DNA of 64,000 nt. Source: Catellatospora sichuanensis. GTDB lineage: Bacteria; Actinomycetota; Actinomycetes; Mycobacteriales; Micromonosporaceae. Below are positions 1 through 8,040 of this stretch, in pieces. Location: contig NZ_ML660184.1 of assembly GCF_007483665.1 (NCBI RefSeq), positions 1 to 64,000 of the forward strand, read 5' to 3'. Position numbers and translations under genes: made by a program. The stretch's first letter is position 1; the number at the start of each line of letters is the position of its first letter. The notes below the pieces were generated by a model. It was given only the letters and a program-made list of their open reading frames with translations, had not been told where the DNA came from and did no database searches.

Positions 1-356
1 CCGACGCCTACGGCGACCTGACCGGCGCGAACGTGCTCGTGCTCGGCGCGTCCTACCGCGGCGGGGTCAAGGAGACCGCGTTCTCCGGCGTCTTCCCGGC
101 CGTCGAGGCGCTGCGCGCCCGCGGCGCGAACGCGTTCGTCAGCGACCCGATGTACACCAGCGAGGAACTGGCCGCGCACGGCCTGCCGCCGCACCAGGGC
201 GAGGCCGTCACCGCCGCGATCATCCAGGCCGACCACGCCGAGTACCGCAACCTCGGCCCGGCCGAGCTGCCCGGCGTCCGGGTCCTCGTCGACGGCCGCC
301 GCGTCACCGACCCGGCCCGCTGGGCCGACACCGACCGCATCGTCATCGGCGGCTGA
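1..356 (+). CDS. Nucleotide-sugar dehydrogenase, C-terminal fragment
   Basis: The frame is open from base 3 and ends at the TGA at 354-356, so the gene begins before the window; about 117 residues are visible. They resemble the C-terminal UDP-binding domain of UDP-glucose/UDP-ManNAc dehydrogenases: a strand-loop GASYRGGVKETAFSG where the family has its GLAYKxxxDDxRxSP-like loop, a Rossmann-like V-x-D-P segment after an ALRARGANAFVSDPMY stretch, and a terminal VDGRR motif. These cytoplasmic enzymes oxidise NDP-sugars to uronic acids using NAD. The glycosyltransferases that follow suggest a role in surface polysaccharide precursor supply (inference). Which NDP-sugar is used cannot be told from this part. 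Confidence 0.8.
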   Translation, partial: DAYGDLTGANVLVLGASYRGGVKETAFSGVFPAVEALRARGANAFVSDPMYTSEELAAHGLPPHQGEAVTAAIIQADHAEYRNLGPAELPGVRVLVDGRRVTDPARWADTDRIVIGG

Positions 357-471
357 TCGGCGCGGGTTCCACAGCCGCCGCGCCCGCGGGTGCGGCGGCC
401 GTCCTGCGCCGGAACACTGACGGCTTTCCGATGGCACGGCCTCAGGGCGTAATCGGCGGGCTACCTTGTCG

Positions 472-477
472 TAAACT
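472..477 (+). promoter_or_regulatory. Candidate -10 box of the first glycosyltransferase
   Basis: TAAACT lies 44 nt before the ATG at 521. The block around it (CGTAAACT, then CCGACCGGTCCATCACGG) resembles the block before the paralogous gene at 3964 (CGTACACT, then CTCCGCGGTCCACATGG), so the promoter seems to have been duplicated with the gene. No convincing -35 box is visible. Confidence 0.35.
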
Positions 478-520
478 CCGACCGGTCCATCACGGGGTGG
501 GCACAACGGGAGAAGATCGC

Positions 521-2191
521 ATGGATTTCGCCGTGCCTGAACCGACGACCCCGCCTGCCCGGGGACGCGTCGTCATGCTGGTGGACAACAGCGTCACCGG
601 GGATTCCCGCGTGCAGAAGGCAGCGGCCTCCGCCGCCGAAGCCGGCTGGGACGTCGTCCTGCTCGGGCGCTCTGCTGACGACAAGCCGCAGACCTGGCAG
701 GTCGGCGGGGCGGAGGTCCGCCTCGTCCCGATGCCGAACCCGCCCACGAAACGCCGGTTCGAGCATCGGCGCAGCTGGCTGCGGGCACCCCTGGGTTACC
801 CGCCGACCGGCATCGCCGAGCACCGCGTCCGGCAGGTCAAGGCCTGGCGGGCGGACCTCGCCGCACGCCGGGCCGAACTCGCCGTGAACCACTTCGACCA
901 GGGCGGGCTGCGCCGGGCCTGGCGGCGCACCGTGCTGGCCGTCAGCGAGACGGCCGCCGGACTGACCAAGCTCTGGGTCGGTATGCGCTGCCGCCAGCTG
1001 GCCTTCGGACGCCGTGGTCGGCGCCGGCTGAGCGGGCCCTGGGACCGCGCCTACACGGCGTTCTGGCGGCTGGTGCTCGGCCACCGCGCCTGGCGCCGCC
1101 TGGAGCCGCGGCTGTGGGACTTCGAGCTCGCCTTCGCGGGGGTCGTCGACGAGCTGCGGCCGGATCTGATCCACGCCAACGACTTCTACATGCTGGGCGT
1201 AGGCGCGCGGGCCATGCTCCGCGCGCGGGCGGCCGGACGGCGCGTCAAGCTGGTCTGGGACGCCCACGAGCTGGTGTCGGGTCTCAAGCCGCGGGTCGAC
1301 AACCTCCGCTGGCTGCCCGCGCACATCGCACACGAGCGCGAGTACGCCCGCTACGCCGACGCCGCGATCACCGTCTCGGACCAGCTGGCCGAGATCCTCC
1401 AGCGCGTACACCGGTTGCCCGTCAAGCCCACGGTCGTCCTCAACGCACCGGTCGGGCGGCGCGACGACGACGTCCGCGCTCCCGACCTCCGCGCCCTGTG
1501 CGGCGTCGACGCGGACACGCCGGTCCTGGTCTACAGCGGCGCAGCGGCGGCCCAGCGGGGCGTCGGCATCATGGTCGAGGCCCTGCCGCAACTGGCCGGC
1601 GCGCACGTCGCGCTGGTGGTCGCCCAGCCGCAGTCGGCATATCTGCGGAGTCTGGCGGCCCGCGCCGCCGAGCTCGGCGCGGCAGACCGCTTCCACGTGC
1701 TGCCCTACGTGCACCACCACCAGGTGATCGAGTTCCTGTCCGGCGCGGACGTCGGCGTCATCCCGATCCACCACTGGCCCAACCACGAGATCGCGCTCAT
1801 CACCAAGTTCATGGAGTACTCGCACGCCCGCCTGCCGATCGTCGTCAGCGACGTGAAGGCGATGGCGGAGACGACGCGAGCGACCGGTCAGGGCGAGGTC
1901 TTCCGGGCCCAGGACATCACGGACTACGTACGCGCGGTCAAGGCGGTCCTCGCCGATCCGCAGCGCTACCGCGCCGCGTACGACGCCCCGGGCCTGCTCG
2001 AGAACTGGACCTGGGAGGCCCAGGCCCGCACGCTCGACGCGGTGTACAGCCACCTGGTGGAGAACCCGCTGCCCGGTCAGCGACCGCCCACGGCCTGGGA
2101 GCAGGTCGATCGCGAGGTCGAGAAGACACCGTCGGAGCAGCAGCGGACGGCCATCCCGCCCGATCACGAGATGTCGTCCGCCCTGTCCTGA
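521..2191 (+). CDS. GT4-like glycosyltransferase
   Basis: 556 residues. The ATG at 521 is preferred over upstream starts because GGGAGAAG precedes it at good distance and because the paralogue at 3964 begins in the same way (MDxAVP...RGRVVMLVDN). The protein has a GT-B style layout: N-terminal domain with VMLVDN and GDSRVQKAA, a central WDAHELVSGL segment near residue 245, then the nucleotide-sugar-binding half with VYSGAAAxQRG near 337 and NHEIALITKFMEY near 420. No signal peptide or membrane segment is seen; a cytoplasmic, possibly membrane-associated transferase is expected. It is about 70% alike by eye to residues 1-530 of the 1039-residue protein encoded at 3964. The sugar donor and acceptor are unknown. 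Confidence 0.85.
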   Translation: MDFAVPEPTTPPARGRVVMLVDNSVTGDSRVQKAAASAAEAGWDVVLLGRSADDKPQTWQVGGAEVRLVPMPNPPTKRRFEHRRSWLRAPLGYPPTGIAEHRVRQVKAWRADLAARRAELAVNHFDQGGLRRAWRRTVLAVSETAAGLTKLWVGMRCRQLAFGRRGRRRLSGPWDRAYTAFWRLVLGHRAWRRLEPRLWDFELAFAGVVDELRPDLIHANDFYMLGVGARAMLRARAAGRRVKLVWDAHELVSGLKPRVDNLRWLPAHIAHEREYARYADAAITVSDQLAEILQRVHRLPVKPTVVLNAPVGRRDDDVRAPDLRALCGVDADTPVLVYSGAAAAQRGVGIMVEALPQLAGAHVALVVAQPQSAYLRSLAARAAELGAADRFHVLPYVHHHQVIEFLSGADVGVIPIHHWPNHEIALITKFMEYSHARLPIVVSDVKAMAETTRATGQGEVFRAQDITDYVRAVKAVLADPQRYRAAYDAPGLLENWTWEAQARTLDAVYSHLVENPLPGQRPPTAWEQVDREVEKTPSEQQRTAIPPDHEMSSALS

Positions 2192-2203
2192 GCGGAGTGC
2201 CGC

Positions 2204-3739
2204 CTACGCGCGGTGGACCATCCGGTCGAAGAGATTGGCGGTCGCCCGCTGCACCCTGCCGTCGGTCCAGCCGTTGTGGCTCAGCCCGTAGTTCCAGGTG
2301 AGCGAGGACGCGGCGAAGACGATCGCGCCGTTGGCCGCCTCGCAGACACTGGTGTTCTGGATCATCGGGGTGCCGTCGGCCAGCGCGTACGGCGAGGACG
2401 ACAGCAGCGTCTGGCTGACGCCGGAGGGGCGGTCGGCGTCCGGGAAGAGGCCGTCCGCCTCGCCGCCGATCATCCTGTCGATCGTGTCGCCGTCCTTCAC
2501 CCCGGTGCCCGCCCAGAACCAGTGGCCGGCGTTCTGCACCACCAGCGGCACCGGCTTCGGCAGGATGCCGTTGTACTGCACCCCGAGCAGCCGCTGCTCG
2601 GGTTCTGCGGGACCGGGGCTGCCCGCGCGCCACTGCTTCGTTGCACCCGATATGCCCGGTTCTGGGTCGTCCCAGCCCTTGTAGCAGACCACCACTCGGT
2701 CCGCACCCAGGGATGACGGCTCGTAGCGGATGTTCCAGTAGACGTTGTTGGCCGACATGAACGCGAGGCTGGTGCCGCCGGCGAACGCCGCCGCCGCGCG
2801 GTCGCGCATCTCCCGGCTCCAGTACTCGTCGTGGCCGCTGAAGGTCAGCACGCGGTACGCCGAGGCGTCGATCCGCCCGGCATGGAGGTCGCCGGTCGTG
2901 GCGTAGGTGAGGTCGTACCCGCAGGATTCGGCCCAGCGCAGGAAGTCGTGGTCCAGGTCGAAGTTCGTCGGCCGGCCGTCGAGGGCGAACGGCCGGTCCG
3001 CGCAGACCTTGGCCGCGCGCAACGCCGGGATCCGCTTGAAGTCCTTGACCGTGGGCTCGGCGGGCAGCACGGCCGCGGGGTCGTAACCGTTGTAGAGGCT
3101 CTTGCCGCGCCGCCCGTCCACCGGCCACTGGTTGTAGGCGTGGTAGGTGGAGAAGGGAAGCACGACGCAGACATCAGCCTTTCGGCTGTCATCGCGTACC
3201 ACAAAGGGTGCGAAGTTCCGCCATCCGGACTCGGTCGTAAAGACGGCCAGATAGTAGCCGGACGTCCAATCTTCGGGCACCGAAAGAGACCACGACGGCA
3301 CCCAATCGCATGAGACCATCCCGGTCTGTACGTCCGTCGTGGGGGCAGCCTGGGCCATCCCGCGCAGTTGCGGGCCGCGCAGCATGAGCCGCGATCCCGC
3401 CTTGCCGTAGTGCCCCATCCGATAGATCTCCACAAGGTAGGTCTCCGCCGCCGCGACCGAGACGTGGAAATCGATGGAGTCCCCGCGGTTCACGCTCTCC
3501 GCAGAGGCGTAGGCCTTTACCTGCATCCGCACATCGTCCGCGGCTTTGGTCCCGTTCTTCCCCACCCGCCAGTCGCCACTGCCCTGCTGCTGGTTCTCCC
3601 TGGTGACAGGGTTGTCCGGCACATTCCGATTCGTGTCCTGCCAGGGAAGGCCGTCCTTTTCGGCCAGCGTTACGGCGGCGGCGACGACGGCCGATCCGGC
3701 GATGGCACCGATTGCCGCGCGCCGCGAGAACAAAGGCAT
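2204..3739 (-). CDS. Exported N,N-dimethylformamidase beta-subunit-like protein
   Basis: 511 residues starting at the ATG at 3739, which follows GGGAGGAGCAGCAG; longer upstream starts lack a ribosome site. The N-terminus (MPLFSRRAAIGAIAGSAVVAAAV) is a Tat-like signal. The remainder carries an Ig-like strand region (SINRGDSIDFHVS type), then the DMFase large-subunit-like fold: LPFSTYHAYN, SFDRPF-like, FSGHDEYWS, SANNVYWN and GHWFWAGTG motifs. The DMF-hydrolysing enzymes that name this family need a small subunit that is absent here. Placed convergently between two glycosyltransferase paralogues, and repeated twice more in the gene at 8041, it more likely acts on a cell-surface substrate; that is inference. 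Function not established. Confidence 0.8.
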   Translation of the reverse strand: MPLFSRRAAIGAIAGSAVVAAAVTLAEKDGLPWQDTNRNVPDNPVTRENQQQGSGDWRVGKNGTKAADDVRMQVKAYASAESVNRGDSIDFHVSVAAAETYLVEIYRMGHYGKAGSRLMLRGPQLRGMAQAAPTTDVQTGMVSCDWVPSWSLSVPEDWTSGYYLAVFTTESGWRNFAPFVVRDDSRKADVCVVLPFSTYHAYNQWPVDGRRGKSLYNGYDPAAVLPAEPTVKDFKRIPALRAAKVCADRPFALDGRPTNFDLDHDFLRWAESCGYDLTYATTGDLHAGRIDASAYRVLTFSGHDEYWSREMRDRAAAAFAGGTSLAFMSANNVYWNIRYEPSSLGADRVVVCYKGWDDPEPGISGATKQWRAGSPGPAEPEQRLLGVQYNGILPKPVPLVVQNAGHWFWAGTGVKDGDTIDRMIGGEADGLFPDADRPSGVSQTLLSSSPYALADGTPMIQNTSVCEAANGAIVFAASSLTWNYGLSHNGWTDGRVQRATANLFDRMVHRA

Positions 3740-3910
3740 CTGCTGCTCCTCCCGGCGAACCGGCGACTGATGACGTGAGGGGACGTCGGTGACTGGCGAT
3801 GGGAAAGCATAGTGCTCGCAGCGATTTCCAGGATGGCCGCTCGTGTAACGGGCGGTCCGAGTCCGCGTAATCGGCCATTTCGGCAGGTAGGCGACGCGGT
3901 CGTGATGCCG

Positions 3911-3916
3911 TACACT
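3911..3916 (+). promoter_or_regulatory. Candidate -10 box of the glycosyltransferase fusion gene
   Basis: TACACT lies 48 nt before the ATG at 3964, in a block similar to the one upstream of 521. The divergent gene beginning at 3739 shares this 224-bp spacer; a ribosome site GGGGAGG sits just before 3964. A GTGG/CCAC mini-hairpin surrounds 3934-3949. Confidence 0.35.
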
Positions 3917-3963
3917 CTCCGCGGTCCACATGGTGGATTATTGCCACGGGGAGGAAATACCAC

Positions 3964-6900
3964 ATGGATGCCGCTGTGCCCATCGATCCAGGCGCGCCGC
4001 GCGCCACTCGAGGTCGCGTGGTGATGCTGGTCGACAACGGCGTCAACGGCGACTCACGGGTACAAAAGGCGGCGGCATCGGCCGCTGAGGCCGGCTGGGA
4101 CGTCATCCTGCTGGGCCGCACCAACGAGGACAAGCCGAAGACCTGGATGATCGGCCAGGCACAGGTTCGCCTGATCCCGATGCCGCCGGTCCTGACGAAG
4201 CGGCCCTTCGAGTTCCGCCGTAGCTGGTTGCGCGGCCCGCTGAGCTACCCGCCCACCGGGATCGCCAGCTACCGGGCGCACCGGATGAAGGCGTGGCAGG
4301 CGGATCTCGCGGCCCGGCGGGCCGAACTGGCCGTCAACGCCCAGGGACGCACGTCCGTACGGCGACAGGCCCTGCGCGTCGAGTCCTTGGCCGCCACCGC
4401 GGTCAGCCGGTGGGTCGGGCTGCGCACCCGGCACCTCAACGAGGGCCTGCGGTCGCGCAAGCGCCTCAAGGGCCCCTGGGACCGCGCATACACGCTGTTC
4501 TGGCACACCATCCAGGGCGACCGGTCGTGGCGCCGTCTCGAGCCGCGGCTGTGGGACTTCGAGCTCGCCTTCGGAAGCGTCATCGACCAGCTCAAGCCCG
4601 ACCTGATCCACGCCAACGACTTCTACATGCTCGGTGTCGGCGCCCGTGCCACGATGCGCGCCCGAGCCGCCAACCGCAAGGTCAAGCTGGTCTGGGACGC
4701 CCACGAACTCGTCTCCGGGCTGAAGGCGCGCGCGGACAACCACCGCTGGCTGCCGGCGCACGTGGCCCACGAGCGTGAGTACGCCCGCTACGCCGACGCC
4801 GCGATGACCGTCTCCGACGAGCTGGCCGACACCCTGCAGCGGGTCCACCGCCTGCCGGAGCGGCCGGCCGTGGTCCTCAACGCCCCGATGATCGCCGAGA
4901 GCGACGCGAGCAAGCCGGCGAAGGACCTGCGCACGCTGTGCGGAGTCGGTCCGGACACGCCCCTGCTGGTCTACAGCGGAGCGGCGGCGCCCCAGCGCGG
5001 CTGCGGCCTCATGGTCGAGGCGCTGACCCAGCTGGAGGACGTGCACGTGGCCCTGGTGGTCGCGCAGCCGCCGTCCCGTTACGTGCAGGGCCTGGTCACC
5101 CGCGCCGTGGAGCTCGGCGTCAGCAACCGGCTCCACCTCGTCCCGTACGTGCCGCACCAGCAGGTCATCTCGTTCCTCTCCGGGGCCACGGCGGGCGTGA
5201 TCCCGATCCACCACTGGCCCAACCACGAGATCGCGCTGATCACCAAGTTCTTCGAGTACGCCCACGCCCGGCTGCCCATGATCGTCAGCGACGTGCGGAC
5301 CATGGCCAAGACCACCCGGGAGATCCGCCAGGGCGAGGTGTTCCGGGCGGAGGACCTCACCGACTACGTGCGGGCCGTGCGGGCCGTGCTGGCGGACCCC
5401 GCGCGTTACCGCGCCGCCTACGACACACCGGACCTGCTGAGCAACTGGACCTGGGAAGCCCAGGCCGAGATCATGGACGAGATCTACAGCCGCCTCGTCC
5501 CGAACCGCCGGCGGATCCGGTCCACCGCGCCGGACGTGAGCATCGTGGTCCCGGTGCGCAATGCGATGCCGTACCTGCCGAAGTGCCTCTACTCCCTGGT
5601 CGGGCAGTCCATCGGCCTCGACTCGATCGAGATCGTGGCGATCGACGACGTGTCGTCGGACGAGAGCCGCATCCGCCTGGACCGCTTCTCCCGCGCCTAC
5701 CGCGGCGCCTTCAAGCTGATCAACCGCGACTCCCCGGCCGGCGGCGACGCGCACCTGGTCAATGCCGGGCTGGACGCCGCGACCGGACGGTACGTCCTGT
5801 TCCTGCAGCCCGACGACTACCTGGACGCCAAGGCGCTCGAGCTCATGGTCGCCGCCGCGGACGAGCACGGCTCGGACGTCGTCGTCCCGCGCGCCGTGGA
5901 CCTGCGCGGGGAGCCGATCTCCAGCGCCGTGTTCACCGAGACCGAGAACTCGGCCGACCTGTATGGGTCGACGCTGCCGTTCCTGCTGTCCGGGACCGCG
6001 CTCTACCGCCGCGACGCCCTGACCCGGCGGTCGCTGCGACACCGCGAGGACTTCGGACCGCACAGCGAGCTGCACTTCGCCCTGCAGGCCTGGGCGCACG
6101 CCGAGCGCATCACCGCGCTGGGCGACCACAACCACCACTTCGCCGTTCGTCGGCTCAACGGGGCCAACCAGGTGCCGGTCGACCTCACGAGCCGGCTGCG
6201 CGCCATCGAGGCGATCTTCGATGAGACGGCATGGCTGCTCGAGTCCGGCGCCAAGCGCGATGCCATCACCCACCGCCTGTTCGCGGTCGAGGTGGCGGAC
6301 CTGGTCGGCGAGGGGTTCATCGCGCAGGACCAGCAGTCGCGAGAGCTCGTCGGTGCGTGTGTCCGGCGTGTCGCGGGCGCCTTCCTGACCGACGCGGTCA
6401 ACCGGCGCCTCGACGTGACCACCCGGGTGCGCATCGCGCTCGCGGCGGGCGGCCACTACGACGCGCTGGCCGAGGCCATCCTCCAGGAGGCGACGCCCCA
6501 GACGGTCGCGGTCATGGCCAAGGACGGCCGGCTCTTCGCGCAGTACCGCGGCTTCCGCGACACGGACTTCGGCCTGCCGGACGATCTGTTCGAGATCCTC
6601 AGCGGCCAGGCCGAGTGGATCGCGTCCCGCCTGCGGGTCGCCGAGGTGGCCTGGCAGTCCGGCAGGGAAGGCCGGACGCTCGTGGTCACCTCGCACAGCG
6701 CCGCCGAGCCGGCCGGGCTCGGCCAGTCCGTGCCGCGCATGACCATCGGCCAGGTGGCCGGGCGGGTCACCCTGCAGAGCCTGCCCGGCAACGAGGGCAC
6801 GCTGCTGCGGGCGACGTTCGACCTGGGCGGCCTGCTGGACCGGACCCCGGACGGCGGCGCACGCCGCGAGGTCCGGGTCCAGCTCGACCTGGACGGCACC

Positions 6901-7083
6901 AGTTGCGACGTGCCGCTGCTGGCCACACCGATCGACATGCCGAGCCAGTTCCTGCGGCACGGTGCCCGGCCGTACCGGTTGCGCCCGTTCCGCGACAGCC
7001 GGGACCGGCTCGTGATCGAGGTCGCGCCGGTGACGCTGCGCAAGGTCGCGCGCCGGGTCAAGCGGGACCTGATCGGCCGGTAG
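3964..7083 (+). CDS. Bifunctional GT4/GT2 glycosyltransferase fusion
   Basis: 1039 residues, ATG preceded by ACGGGGAGGAAATACCAC. Residues 1-530 are a GT4-like GT-B enzyme paralogous to the protein at 521 (VMLVDNGVNGDSRVQ, WDAHELVSGLKA, NHEIALITKFFEY). From about residue 522 a GT-A family-2 domain starts (SIVVPVRNAMPYL; AIDDVSSDES; LQPDDYLDA near 614, the metal-binding DxD equivalent). After about residue 760 comes an acidic, alpha/beta C-terminal region of about 280 residues with no family I recognise, rich in RVxVQLDLDG-like strands at the end. Two catalytic halves suggest sequential addition of two sugars to one acceptor, as in teichoic-acid or capsule polymerases (inference). No membrane segments. 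Confidence 0.85.
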   Translation: MDAAVPIDPGAPRATRGRVVMLVDNGVNGDSRVQKAAASAAEAGWDVILLGRTNEDKPKTWMIGQAQVRLIPMPPVLTKRPFEFRRSWLRGPLSYPPTGIASYRAHRMKAWQADLAARRAELAVNAQGRTSVRRQALRVESLAATAVSRWVGLRTRHLNEGLRSRKRLKGPWDRAYTLFWHTIQGDRSWRRLEPRLWDFELAFGSVIDQLKPDLIHANDFYMLGVGARATMRARAANRKVKLVWDAHELVSGLKARADNHRWLPAHVAHEREYARYADAAMTVSDELADTLQRVHRLPERPAVVLNAPMIAESDASKPAKDLRTLCGVGPDTPLLVYSGAAAPQRGCGLMVEALTQLEDVHVALVVAQPPSRYVQGLVTRAVELGVSNRLHLVPYVPHQQVISFLSGATAGVIPIHHWPNHEIALITKFFEYAHARLPMIVSDVRTMAKTTREIRQGEVFRAEDLTDYVRAVRAVLADPARYRAAYDTPDLLSNWTWEAQAEIMDEIYSRLVPNRRRIRSTAPDVSIVVPVRNAMPYLPKCLYSLVGQSIGLDSIEIVAIDDVSSDESRIRLDRFSRAYRGAFKLINRDSPAGGDAHLVNAGLDAATGRYVLFLQPDDYLDAKALELMVAAADEHGSDVVVPRAVDLRGEPISSAVFTETENSADLYGSTLPFLLSGTALYRRDALTRRSLRHREDFGPHSELHFALQAWAHAERITALGDHNHHFAVRRLNGANQVPVDLTSRLRAIEAIFDETAWLLESGAKRDAITHRLFAVEVADLVGEGFIAQDQQSRELVGACVRRVAGAFLTDAVNRRLDVTTRVRIALAAGGHYDALAEAILQEATPQTVAVMAKDGRLFAQYRGFRDTDFGLPDDLFEILSGQAEWIASRLRVAEVAWQSGREGRTLVVTSHSAAEPAGLGQSVPRMTIGQVAGRVTLQSLPGNEGTLLRATFDLGGLLDRTPDGGARREVRVQLDLDGTSCDVPLLATPIDMPSQFLRHGARPYRLRPFRDSRDRLVIEVAPVTLRKVARRVKRDLIGR

Positions 7084-7092
7084 TCAGCCCGT

Positions 7093-7135
7093 GGTGGCTG
7101 CCGAGGACGACGTCCGGCAGCCACCGCGCCTGCCG
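7093..7135 (+). terminator. Hairpin after the glycosyltransferase fusion
   Basis: GGTGGCTGCC (7093-7102) pairs perfectly with GGCAGCCACC (7126-7135), starting 10 nt after the stop codon at 7083. There is no T run, as is common for actinobacterial terminators. Confidence 0.6.
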
Positions 7136-7257
7136 GACGCACCGCCTGACCACGGCTGCGCCACAGGCCAATCCGCGACGGCCGATTCCGTCCGGCACGC
7201 GGGTCGATCCGCAGGTCGGCCCGCACCTTCTCCGCCCGCTCAACGACAGGTTCAGCA

Positions 7258-7989
7258 ATGACTCGTATCGACCCCCAAGACCTGCCCGCGCTCACGATCA
7301 ACCTCGAGTACGGCGACAGTGCCGCGGCGACCTGCCTCCAGCTGCCGCTCGAGTACCACACGCAGTTCACCGCGCCGCACAAGAACTACCCGGGGTACGG
7401 CTTCCTCGAGGTCAACGCGAGCGTGCTCGCTCTTCCCGATGACATCGAGAAGGAGTGGTGGGGCACGCCTGACTCGTACTGGATGCGGCAGAAGGTCCGC
7501 CGCGCGCTCAAGCTGGGTTACGAGTTCGCGCTGTTCGAGCACGACGACCACCTCGACGACATCCACGAGATCAACCTCTCCCTGGACGAGCGCCAGGGCC
7601 GGCCGATGAGCGAGAGCTACCGCACTCGGCCGTCGGAGTTCGGCCCGCAGGACGACCAGTCCTGCCCTCGGCACCGGTCGGACCACTTCGGCGTCCTCAA
7701 GGACGGCAAGCTCCTGGCGTACACGCTCGCCCCCGCCTGTGGCGAGATGATGCTGTTCTCGCGCATCCTGGGCCACGGCGCGCACATGGAGGACGGCATC
7801 ATGAACCTCCTGGTGTACGAGGCCGCAAAGCACCGCCGCGAGCACTCCGGGACCCGCTACGCGGTCTATTACGTGCACGACAGCGGCACCCCTGGCCTGC
7901 AGTTCTTCAAGCGGAAGATGGGCTTCGTCGGCCACCGCGTGGAGTGGCAGCTCCACCGTCCGTTCGAGCTCTCGGATCCCGAGTACTGA
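7258..7989 (+). CDS. GNAT-like protein of unknown substrate
   Basis: 243 residues from ATG 7258; only a weak AGG precedes it. The C-terminal half (about residues 140-230) has features of an acyl-CoA N-acyltransferase fold: LKDGKLLAYTLAPACGEMMLFSRILGHG, an IMNLLVYEAAKHRRE helix, and a closing GLQFFKRKMGFVGHRVEWQ segment, which is the typical last helix-strand of GNAT enzymes. The N-terminal 100 residues (YPGYGFLEVNASVLALP; LFEHDDHLDDIHEINLS) look like the first half of a FemAB/GNAT-type pseudo-repeat. It sits between the glycosyltransferase fusion and the two-domain dimethylformamidase-like gene, in the same orientation, and may decorate the same glycan. Substrate unknown. Confidence 0.6.
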   Translation: MTRIDPQDLPALTINLEYGDSAAATCLQLPLEYHTQFTAPHKNYPGYGFLEVNASVLALPDDIEKEWWGTPDSYWMRQKVRRALKLGYEFALFEHDDHLDDIHEINLSLDERQGRPMSESYRTRPSEFGPQDDQSCPRHRSDHFGVLKDGKLLAYTLAPACGEMMLFSRILGHGAHMEDGIMNLLVYEAAKHRREHSGTRYAVYYVHDSGTPGLQFFKRKMGFVGHRVEWQLHRPFELSDPEY

Positions 7990-8040
7990 TCCGGCCACCC
8001 GTCACCGACCAATCCACGACCCAGCCGGGGAGAAGCAAGC

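Noticed and set aside
2204-3739. A true N,N-dimethylformamidase
   Set aside because: No small-subunit gene nearby, a Tat signal is present, and the genes around it are for glycans. Only the domain name can be supported.
4054-6960. A 968-codon minus-strand frame opposite the glycosyltransferase fusion
   Set aside because: Same shadow pattern; no ribosome site, no recognisable domain, and the plus-strand frame is clearly coding.
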